Below are positions 5,766 through 11,535 of a DNA stretch of 11,535 nucleotides, piece by piece; position 1 is the stretch's first letter; the number at the start of each line of letters is the position of its first letter. The notes below the pieces were generated by a model. It was given only the letters and a program-made list of their open reading frames with translations. It made no database searches and had not been told where the DNA came from. The stretch covers positions 4,131 to 15,665 of the forward strand of contig DIEK01000131.1 in NCBI GenBank assembly GCA_002418595.1, read 5' to 3'. This stretch comes from Candidatus Omnitrophica bacterium UBA5776 (GTDB taxonomy: Bacteria; Omnitrophota; Gorgyraeia; Gygaellales; Profunditerraquicolaceae). Both the position numbers and the translations under genes were made by a program.

Positions 5766-6340
5766 ACGGCGCTCGGGAGAAAAATATTATACAAGGACGG
5801 CCGCGTAACATTTTTCTGGTCGGATTCATGGGCACCGGAAAATCTTCCGTAGGCAGGGCGCTTGCGGCAAGAATGAAGCGGGATTTCGTCGATCTGGATG
5901 AGTTGATAGAGGCGCGGCAGCGGCGCAGTATTCCGGATATATTCGCCTCCGACGGGGAAGCTTTCTTCAGGAAGCTGGAAAAAGAGGCGTTGAAAGATGT
6001 TTGTTTTTCGGACAGCAAAGTGGTGTCCTGCGGCGGCGGCATAGTGATCGATAAGGAGAATGTCGTCTTGATGAAACAGCGCGGGATACTTGTTTGTCTT
6101 TGCGCCGCCCCGGAAGTTATCTACGCGAGGACCCGCGCCTTTTCCAACCGTCCTTTGCTGAATGTTCCGGACCCGGTGTCCAGGATCGGGAAATTGCTGA
6201 AACAGCGCCAGCGTTATTACGCGCTGGCGGACGCGAGCGTTGATACCTCCTCTATGGGGATCGGCGATGCCGCCGCGTATATAGAAAAACTGTATGAAGA
6301 TAAAATAGGTAAGGCAAGTGGTAAGGAGGGAGAAAAGTAG
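5762..6340 (+). CDS. aroK: Shikimate kinase
   Basis: This enzyme phosphorylates shikimate with ATP, two steps before chorismate. The 192-residue P-loop protein has Walker A GFMGTGKS (21-28), the shikimate-binding DLD (44-46), the GEAFFRKLE region with Arg70, the CGGGIV loop (90-95), a lid arginine at 130 in NRPLL, and RQRYYALAD (149-157). An N-terminal extension of about 15 polar residues precedes the first strand, which is slightly long for the family. ATG 5762 overlaps the aroC TGA by four bases. The same frame is open back to 5525 within aroC, but that upstream part has no kinase similarity, so the coupled ATG is preferred. The C terminus is lysine-rich and contains a Shine-Dalgarno-like GGAGGG with no convincing gene after it. 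Confidence 0.95.
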   Translation: MNGAREKNIIQGRPRNIFLVGFMGTGKSSVGRALAARMKRDFVDLDELIEARQRRSIPDIFASDGEAFFRKLEKEALKDVCFSDSKVVSCGGGIVIDKENVVLMKQRGILVCLCAAPEVIYARTRAFSNRPLLNVPDPVSRIGKLLKQRQRYYALADASVDTSSMGIGDAAAYIEKLYEDKIGKASGKEGEK

Positions 6341-6349
6341 ATTTTGTTT

Positions 6350-6477
6350 AATCAAACCGCAGAAAGCCCCGGGTTTTAACCCATTTGTTCTTCAACCATT
6401 CGGAGAGCTGAAGTTTATCTACGGATCCCCCCTGTTTTTTCTCTTCCGGCAGCCAATCTTTCAATCAAACCGCAGAA
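6350..6477 (+). repeat. Duplicated 15-mer in the aroK-dprA gap
   Basis: The 15-mer AATCAAACCGCAGAA occurs at 6350-6364 and again at 6463-6477, in direct orientation 113 bp apart. Flanks are related only loosely (TGTTT and TCTTTC before it). The DNA between has no recognisable gene. The copies could be remnants of a local duplication, ends of a small element, or paired binding sites. Confidence 0.55.
6371..6382 (+). terminator. Weak hairpin after aroK, possible terminator
   Basis: GGGTTTTAACCC forms a 4-5 bp stem 31 nt after the aroK stop, followed by CATTTGTTCTT, which is T-rich but not a clean T run. It is the only terminator-like structure in this gap, and it is weak. Confidence 0.25.
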
Positions 6478-6559
6478 CTCTACCCGTCAGCGTTCATAAA
6501 TCCATGTTAGATATTGCCGTTTAATACCGTCTATTATGTTGGATGGACTATTCAGAAAC

Positions 6560-6578
6560 AGGTTTTAGGTTATAGGTT
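6560..6578 (+). repeat. Short heptamer run (three AGGTT copies)
   Basis: AGGTT occurs at 6560, 6567 and 6574, exactly 7 bases apart, as AGGTTTT-AGGTTAT-AGGTT. Three copies make it a minimal tandem repeat. It lies upstream of the solo hairpin copy and the dprA promoter. No function is evident. Confidence 0.5.
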
Positions 6579-6603
6579 CCCGGCTCTAAGCAAAGAGAAT
6601 ATG

Positions 6604-6629
6604 CCAAGTATTTAGCTGCGTGATACTTT
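6604..6629 (+). repeat. Solo diverged copy of the array hairpin element
   Basis: CCAAGTATT here is followed by 8 variable bases and GATAC. Over 23 ungapped bases it agrees with 4587-4609 of the array at 18. Outer arms AAGTAT (6606-6611) and ATACTT (6623-6628) pair. The short inner stem keeps pairing (T-A, T-G, A-T) where the array has T-A, C-G, G-C, so two of the differences preserve structure. It lies just upstream of the dprA promoter. Confidence 0.7.
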
Positions 6630-6642
6630 CTTTACTTTTGTT

Positions 6643-6671
6643 TTGCGTTCCGGGAACAAAGATAGTAAAAT
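6643..6671 (+). promoter_or_regulatory. Candidate sigma70-type promoter for the dprA operon
   Basis: TTGCGT (6643-6648) and TAAAAT (6666-6671) are separated by 17 bp. Transcription would start near 6678 and leave a leader of about 40 nt before the dprA GTG. The -10 context ATAGTAAAAT (6662-6671) is identical to that of the DUF3786 gene. No strong promoter is obvious between dprA, topA, xer and waaA, so this may drive all four. Confidence 0.5.
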
Positions 6672-6716
6672 GCTTTTGTTTGAACGCCGGGTTTTAGCGG
6701 CGTGGAGGAGAAACCG

Positions 6717-7805
6717 GTGACGGACAGGGAGGCGCTGATAGCGCTTAATCTCGTTTCCGATATAGGCAGCAGGCGGCTGAAGGACTTGTCGGTTTCTTTC
6801 GCGGCTATTCAGGAGATATTTTCCGCCACCTGCGCGCAGCTGATTGCCGCGGGGGTGAGCGATTCGTCCGCGCGGAGTATAAGCTCTTTCAAAGAAGATA
6901 TGCTGCGGCAGGAATTGTCCGCCGCTTCCGCGTTGGGGGTGGAGATAATCACTTGTCTGGATCCGGCGTATCCGGTGAACCTCGCTTCGATACCCGGATA
7001 TCCGCTCGTGCTTTATGTGCGGGGCGAGATCCGCGATGAAGACCGTTTTGCCGTGGCGGTTGTGGGCAGCAGACGGGCGTCGTTATACGGCCTTTCCTGT
7101 TCCGAGAAGTTCGCTTATGATCTGGCGGCTTCCGGGTGGTGCGTGGTTTCCGGAATGGCGCGCGGTATAGATACTCAGGCGCATAAGGGGGCGCTTAAGG
7201 CCGGCGGAAGGACCATCGCGGTAATGGGCAGCGGGTTCGCCGATATTTATCCCCCGGAGAACGGGAAGCTTGTGGATGAGATATCTTCCCGCGGGGCGGT
7301 GCTCTCGGAATTCCCGCTTTCAACGGCGCCTTTGAAACGTAACTTTCCGCGGCGTAACCGCATAATAAGCGGATTGAGCCTCGGGGTGCTGGTGGTGGAA
7401 GCTGCCAGGAACAGCGGGGCGTTGATTACCGTGGATTTCGCCCTGGAGCAGGGCAGGGAGGTTTTCGCGCTCCCCGGCAGGGTGGATTCCGCCAATGCCT
7501 GGGGGACAAATTCTTTGATCCAGCAGGGGGCAAAGACCGTTTGCTCGCCTTCGGACATAACCGATGAATTCCCTTTGCTGCGGCCGGAGAAGAACGCCGT
7601 AAAAAATGAGAGTACCGGCAACGACGAAGATGTCCCGGCAGGGGAAGCCTCGGTGCTGGACGTTATGGCAGGGGGAAAGATCCACAAAGAGGGAATAACG
7701 CTTAAAACCGGATTATCCGCCGCGCGCGCAGCGGAATTACTGCTGTCGCTGCAATTGAAGAAAAAGATCAGGCAGTTGCCGGGCGGCTACTTTACGAGGA
7801 TATGA
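6717..7805 (+). CDS. dprA: DNA processing protein DprA
   Basis: DprA binds incoming single-stranded DNA during natural transformation and loads RecA. The 362-residue protein has a helical N-terminal region (1-75), then a Rossmann-like core with VGSRRASLYG (116-125), SGMARGIDTQAHKGAL (145-160), GSGFADIYPPEN (171-182), SEFPL (197-201), NFPRRNRIISGLS (209-221), VVEAARNSGALITV (226-239) and ALPG (251-254). A C-terminal winged-helix domain covers about 308-362, so the protein is complete. I chose GTG 6717 because GGAGGAG (6704-6710) ends 6 nt before it. An earlier in-frame GTG at 6702 overlaps that site and is unlikely. topA begins 1 nt after the stop. Presence of dprA alone does not prove competence, since most bacteria carry it. 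Confidence 0.95.
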   Translation: MTDREALIALNLVSDIGSRRLKDLSVSFAAIQEIFSATCAQLIAAGVSDSSARSISSFKEDMLRQELSAASALGVEIITCLDPAYPVNLASIPGYPLVLYVRGEIRDEDRFAVAVVGSRRASLYGLSCSEKFAYDLAASGWCVVSGMARGIDTQAHKGALKAGGRTIAVMGSGFADIYPPENGKLVDEISSRGAVLSEFPLSTAPLKRNFPRRNRIISGLSLGVLVVEAARNSGALITVDFALEQGREVFALPGRVDSANAWGTNSLIQQGAKTVCSPSDITDEFPLLRPEKNAVKNESTGNDEDVPAGEASVLDVMAGGKIHKEGITLKTGLSAARAAELLLSLQLKKKIRQLPGGYFTRI

Positions 7806-7806
7806 T

Positions 7807-9771
7807 ATGAAATCAGGCAAGAAGCTGGTCATAGTCGAGTCTCCAACCAAAGCAAGAACGATCGGCAGGATACTCGGGGAGGGGTTTCTCGTTACTTCCT
7901 CGATGGGGCATCTTATAGATCTGCCGCAGCGTCAGCTGGGAGTGGACGTCGATAACGGTTTTGTCCCGCGTTATGTGGTGATGAAATCAAGGCAGTCGCT
8001 CTTGAGCAAACTCAAGAAAGAGGCGGCCGGTTCCCAGGAAGTATACGTGGCCACCGATCCGGACCGGGAGGGTGAGGCCATCGGATGGCATATAAAGGAG
8101 AGGCTGCCGGCGGGCAAAAAAATACTTCGCGTTGTTTTTCACGAGATCACCCCGCAGGCGGTGAAGAACGCGTTCGGGCATCCGCGCGAGTTCGACGCCA
8201 GCATGATCGAAGCGCAGACAGGCAGGCGCGTGCTGGACAGGATAGTGGGGTATTATCTGAGCCCATTACTCTGGAAAAAAATGGCGCGCGGTTTGAGCGC
8301 CGGGAGGGTACAGTCGGTCGCCTTCCGCATCATCGTGGAAAGGGAACGGCAGATAGAAAGTTTCGTCCCCAGGGAGTATTGGGAGATCGAGGCCCTGCTC
8401 GGGACGCCGGGCGGGGCGGACTTCTCCGCCAAGCTGGATAAAGAGGACGGGGAGAAAATCGAGATAAAGAACAGGGAAGAAGCCGACAGTATCGCAGAAA
8501 AACTCGGGAAAAGCGTTTTTTCGGTCGCTTCGATAACGCGCAAAGAGAAGAAACGCAACCCGGAACCCCCGTTCATTACCAGCACTCTGCAGCAGGAGGG
8601 TTTCAACAAGCTGAAGTTCAATTCCAGCCGCACCATGCAGATCGCCCAGCAGTTATACGAAGGAGTGGATCTCGCGGGTGAAGGCCCCGTGGGTCTGATA
8701 ACCTATATGAGGACAGATTCCACGAACGTGGCGGCCTCGGCAGTAAAAGAGGCGCGCGATTTTATCAAGGATAAATACGGAGCGGAATATCTTCCCGATA
8801 AACCCAACGTATATAAGTCCCGAAAGAACGCGCAGGAGGCTCATGAAGCGATACGGCCGTCTGCCGTGTCCAGATCCCCGGAGCAGTTGCGCGATCTGCT
8901 TACTCCTGAACAATATAAGCTTTATGAGCTGATCTACCGCAGGTTCATCTCCAGCCAGATGACACCGGCGCGTTATTCCGTGACTTCGGTCTCAATCAAT
9001 GCCGGTGTTTATTCCCTCAGCGCTTCAGGCAGCAGGCTGGTTTTCGACGGCTGTCTTTCCGTCTATAGAAAAGAGGAGGAGCCGGAAGAGGGGCAGCCGG
9101 CGATGCCGGAGTTGAAAGAAGGCGATATCCTTCAGTTGAGGGGGCTGAACCCGTCTCAGCATTTCACCAAGCCGCCGCCCAGGTTCTCCGACAGCTCGCT
9201 GGTCAAGACTCTGGAAGAAGAGGGCATCGGCAGGCCGTCCACCTACGCGCCCATCATACAGACCCTTTTGTTGAGGGATTATGTGCGCAGGATCAAAGGT
9301 TATTTCCATCCTACGGAACTGGGGGGAAAGGTCTGCGACCTGCTGGTGCGTTATTTCCCCGGGATAATGGATGTAAAATTCACCGCCCGCATGGAAGAGA
9401 AACTGGACGGTATAGAGGAAGGTAAACTGCGCCACGTGCAGGTGCTGGAGGAGTTCTACCAGCCTTTCAAGCAGGACCTGGATTTCGCCCAGGGAGATAT
9501 AAAGAAGGAAGTGGTCGTCACCGGGGAAGCCTGCGAGAAATGCGGCAAACCGATGGTGGTGAAGTGGGGCAGGAAAGGCAAGTTCCTTAGCTGTTCCGGT
9601 TTCCCGGAGTGCAAACACGCCAAGTCCATCACCACGGGGGTGAAATGCCCCCAGCCCGGCTGCGCGGGGGAATTGATAGAGAGGCATTCCCGCCGGGGCG
9701 TTTTCTACGGCTGCAGCCGTTATCCTGAATGCCGCTACGTCTCCAGCACCCTTCCGGGAGAAACCAAATGA
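7807..9771 (+). CDS. topA: DNA topoisomerase I (type IA)
   Basis: This enzyme relaxes negative supercoils by cutting one strand through a 5'-phosphotyrosine. The 654-residue protein starts with a TOPRIM domain: VESPTKA (10-16) with the catalytic Glu11, SSMGHLIDLP (31-40) and the metal-binding DPDREGE (84-90). The conserved RVLDRIVGYYLSPLLWKK (141-158) and SAGRVQS (164-170) follow, then the active site TYMRTDST (299-306) with Tyr300. Two C-terminal zinc ribbons follow, with cysteines at 576, 579, 596, 602 and at 614, 619, 636, 642. E. coli TopA (865 residues) has a longer C-terminal region; about 650-700 with few ribbons is common in other phyla. ATG 7807 follows GAGGA by 6 nt and the dprA stop by one base. 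The stop overlaps the next start (ATGA). Confidence 0.97.
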   Translation: MKSGKKLVIVESPTKARTIGRILGEGFLVTSSMGHLIDLPQRQLGVDVDNGFVPRYVVMKSRQSLLSKLKKEAAGSQEVYVATDPDREGEAIGWHIKERLPAGKKILRVVFHEITPQAVKNAFGHPREFDASMIEAQTGRRVLDRIVGYYLSPLLWKKMARGLSAGRVQSVAFRIIVERERQIESFVPREYWEIEALLGTPGGADFSAKLDKEDGEKIEIKNREEADSIAEKLGKSVFSVASITRKEKKRNPEPPFITSTLQQEGFNKLKFNSSRTMQIAQQLYEGVDLAGEGPVGLITYMRTDSTNVAASAVKEARDFIKDKYGAEYLPDKPNVYKSRKNAQEAHEAIRPSAVSRSPEQLRDLLTPEQYKLYELIYRRFISSQMTPARYSVTSVSINAGVYSLSASGSRLVFDGCLSVYRKEEEPEEGQPAMPELKEGDILQLRGLNPSQHFTKPPPRFSDSSLVKTLEEEGIGRPSTYAPIIQTLLLRDYVRRIKGYFHPTELGGKVCDLLVRYFPGIMDVKFTARMEEKLDGIEEGKLRHVQVLEEFYQPFKQDLDFAQGDIKKEVVVTGEACEKCGKPMVVKWGRKGKFLSCSGFPECKHAKSITTGVKCPQPGCAGELIERHSRRGVFYGCSRYPECRYVSSTLPGETK

Positions 9772-10640
9772 CGGGCAGGTATGTGGAGCGGTTCCTGCGT
9801 TATCTCGAGATTGAGAAGAATTATTCTCCGCACACACTGTTGAATTACCGGATAGACCTGCAGGATTTTGTTTCTTTTTGCGCCGGGCAGGAGACAAGCG
9901 CGATCGCTTACCTGGAAATAAGGAAATATCTCGCTTTGCTGAAAGAGAAAAAACTTGCTTCCCGCAGCGTCGCGCGGCGGCTTTCCTGTCTGCGGTCGTT
10001 CTTTAATTTCCTCTGCCGGGAAGGGCTGGTGAAGCATAATCCCGTTTCCGGGGTTTCCACTCCCCGGCTGGACCGGCATTTGCCGGAATTCCTCACCGAG
10101 GAAGAGGTGGCCCGTCTTTTTGATTCCGTCCCCGGCGAAGGAAAGAAGGAAGCCGTTCGTCTGCGGGACAAGGCCATACTCGAGGTGTTCTACAGCACCG
10201 GGATGCGTATCTCCGAACTCTCCGGATTGAAACTGGCGGCCGTGGATTTCATAGGCGGCGTGGTGAAAGTCCTCGGCAAGGGTAGAAAAGAACGGATCGT
10301 TCCCATCGGGGAGCCGGCGCTGCGCGCCCTGAACGCTTACCTGGAAAAAAGGGATTCCCGGAGGGACGAGGTCTTTCTCAATTTAAAGGGGCGCCCGATC
10401 ACAGCCCGCGGGGTGCGGCTGGTGGTGGACAGATATTTCAGGCTCGCCGGTATGAAAAAAGGGGTTTCTCCGCACACCCTGCGGCATTCTTTCGCCACTC
10501 ATCTTTTGAACCGCGGCGCCGACCTGAGAAGTGTGCAGGAACTGCTTGGGCATGCCAATCTCTCTACGACTCAGATATACACGCATCTTACCACCGAACG
10601 CCTGAAGGCGGTTTACGACAAGGCCCATCCCAGGGCATAG
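9768..10640 (+). CDS. xerC: Tyrosine recombinase XerC/XerD
   Basis: The 290-residue tyrosine recombinase has all six active-site residues: Arg147 (MRISELSGL), Lys171 (GKGRKERIVPIG), His236 and Arg239 (HTLRHSFATHLL), His262 (LLGHANLSTTQIYTH) and Tyr271. The N-terminal SAM-like domain (1-100) has the usual FLRYLEIEKNYSPHTL, and the end YDKAHPRA is typical of XerC/XerD. Xer proteins resolve chromosome dimers at dif before division. Length is the family norm of about 290-300. XerC and XerD are hard to tell apart by eye. The symbol xerC is favoured by the dprA-topA neighbourhood, and a partner may be elsewhere. ATG 9768 overlaps the topA stop and follows GGGAG by 7 nt. An in-frame ATG at 9729 lies inside topA and adds residues unlike the family. 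No attachment site is seen nearby, so it is not an integrase. Confidence 0.93.
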   Translation: MTGRYVERFLRYLEIEKNYSPHTLLNYRIDLQDFVSFCAGQETSAIAYLEIRKYLALLKEKKLASRSVARRLSCLRSFFNFLCREGLVKHNPVSGVSTPRLDRHLPEFLTEEEVARLFDSVPGEGKKEAVRLRDKAILEVFYSTGMRISELSGLKLAAVDFIGGVVKVLGKGRKERIVPIGEPALRALNAYLEKRDSRRDEVFLNLKGRPITARGVRLVVDRYFRLAGMKKGVSPHTLRHSFATHLLNRGADLRSVQELLGHANLSTTQIYTHLTTERLKAVYDKAHPRA

Positions 10641-10652
10641 GAAGGGAAAAAT

Positions 10653-11535
10653 ATGGTTTTTTTGTACGACCTCATATTTTTTCTGATTTTTCTTTTCTTT
10701 CTCCCGGTTTACCTGGTAAAAGGGAAATTGCACTCAGGATTTCTCTGCAGGCTCGGTATAATGCCTAAAGGAATTGTTTTCAACTCTCCGATATGGATAC
10801 ACACGGTAAGCGTGGGAGAAGCAATGGCGGTCAAGGAGTTTGTTTCCGGGCTGCGCGGACGTTATCCGGGGGTGCAGATGGTCTTTTCCACGGTTACTCC
10901 GACGGGTAACCAGGTGGCGCGTTCCTTCGCGCAGCCTCAGGACGCCGTTATTTATCTCCCTTTCGATTTCAGCCTGGTTGTGCGATCGGTATTGCGGCGC
11001 ATGCGGCCCAGGCTTTTCCTGGCGGCGGAAACGGAGTTCTGGCCGAACCTCTTGAGCGCGCTGCGCGCATACGGAGTGCCGGCAGCGGTGATTAACGGGA
11101 GGATCTCGGATCGTTCTCTGCGCGGCTATGCCAGGCTGAAGGTGCTGTTTGCTCCCCTGTTGCGCAAGATCGGATTTTTCTGCGTGCAGACCGAAAAAGA
11201 CGCCGAAAGGCTTGTTTCTCTGGGGGTGGAGAACGATAGAATAAAAGTCACCGGGAACCTGAAATTTGACGCCGGTATATCTTCAGTGTCGGCGGCGGCC
11301 GCGGACGCCTGCAGGCTGACCCTGGGGCTGGGGGAGGAAGAACGTCTTCTCGTAGCCGGGTCCACGCATGAAGGTGAAGAGGAGCTTGTATTGAGGGCGT
11401 ATGAAATGACCGCGGCAGGAAGACGGCACGTGCGTCTGCTATTGGCGCCCAGGCATCCCCGCCGCGCCGCAGAGGTCGCCGCCCTGCTGCGGGCGCGGGG
11501 GTTACATCCGGTCATGGTCTCGGGGTTGGAGAAAG
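10653..11535 (+). CDS. waaA: Kdo transferase WaaA (KdtA), 5' part, cut by window end
   Basis: WaaA transfers Kdo from CMP-Kdo onto the lipid A precursor on the cytoplasmic face of the inner membrane. The visible 294 residues begin with one membrane segment (about 4-22), then IWIHTVSVGE (47-56) with the conserved Glu56, STVTPTGN (79-86), YLPFD (101-105), AAETEFWPN (124-132), INGRISDRSLRGYARL (147-162), GNLKFD (201-206), AGSTHEGEEE (235-244) and LAPRHPRR (264-271). All are standard for the family, and the full protein is usually about 400-430 residues, so about 120 are missing. ATG 10653 lies 12 nt after the xer stop, with GAAGGG upstream. It is probably the fourth gene of the dprA operon. It implies an outer membrane with Kdo-containing lipopolysaccharide; how many Kdo residues it adds cannot be told. 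Confidence 0.95.
   Translation, partial: MVFLYDLIFFLIFLFFLPVYLVKGKLHSGFLCRLGIMPKGIVFNSPIWIHTVSVGEAMAVKEFVSGLRGRYPGVQMVFSTVTPTGNQVARSFAQPQDAVIYLPFDFSLVVRSVLRRMRPRLFLAAETEFWPNLLSALRAYGVPAAVINGRISDRSLRGYARLKVLFAPLLRKIGFFCVQTEKDAERLVSLGVENDRIKVTGNLKFDAGISSVSAAAADACRLTLGLGEEERLLVAGSTHEGEEELVLRAYEMTAAGRRHVRLLLAPRHPRRAAEVAALLRARGLHPVMVSGLEK

Noticed and set aside
6318..6524. 68-codon open frame from inside aroK into the gap, with GGAGGG nearby
   Set aside because: The GTG start lies before the GGAGGG, and the translation has no recognisable motif or domain. Chance opening is likelier.
6560..6590. Possible tRNA T-arm (GGTTCCCGGCTC)
   Set aside because: No acceptor, D or anticodon stems fit around it. 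No tRNA or rRNA gene was recognised in the window.
9025..9897. 290-codon minus-strand open frame opposite topA and xer
   Set aside because: It lies entirely antisense to two well-supported genes and shows no recognisable motif.
9768..10640. Integrase of a mobile element
   Set aside because: Length, the YDKAHPRA end and the dprA-topA context match housekeeping XerC/D. No attachment-site repeats or cargo genes are seen.

Overview
The window looks like chromosome of a Gram-negative, probably uncultured bacterium. The Gram-negative call rests on a clear Kdo transferase gene (waaA) at the right edge. The mix of a DUF3786 protein, a Ski2-like DEVH helicase and a macro-Nudix fusion, with moderately GC-rich and ATA-tolerant coding, would fit a candidate phylum such as Omnitrophota. 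That placement is an impression, not something shown here. No phage, plasmid, transposase or CRISPR array is visible.

Layout. Positions 1-101 hold the 3' end of an unidentified gene. It is followed 10 nt later by a fused macrodomain-Nudix protein (ADP-ribose metabolism), which converges with 9 bp spacing on a minus-strand Ski2/Mtr4-type helicase. The helicase diverges from a DUF3786 gene across about 200 bp that carry two candidate promoters, both predicted to start transcription close to the ATG, and a 16-bp palindrome. An exported staphylococcal-nuclease-like protein follows.

The 4421-4721 gap holds the most unusual structure in the window. It is a tandem array of about 41-nt units, each made of a long and a short hairpin, whose stems change sequence by compensatory substitutions. 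The array runs into a possible branched leader in front of aroC. A diverged single copy of the element lies at 6604-6629, so it appears to be a dispersed family.

aroC (chorismate synthase) and aroK (shikimate kinase) overlap by ATGA and form a shikimate-pathway operon. The 376-nt gap at 6341-6716 contains a duplicated 15-mer, a short heptamer run, the solo hairpin copy and a candidate dprA promoter. From there a tight run of genes follows: dprA, topA, a XerC/D recombinase and waaA (cut by the window end). Spacings are 1 nt, a 4-nt overlap and 12 nt. dprA-topA-xerC is a recurrent bacterial neighbourhood linking DNA uptake and recombination, supercoiling and chromosome-dimer resolution. waaA at the end links the run to lipopolysaccharide synthesis.
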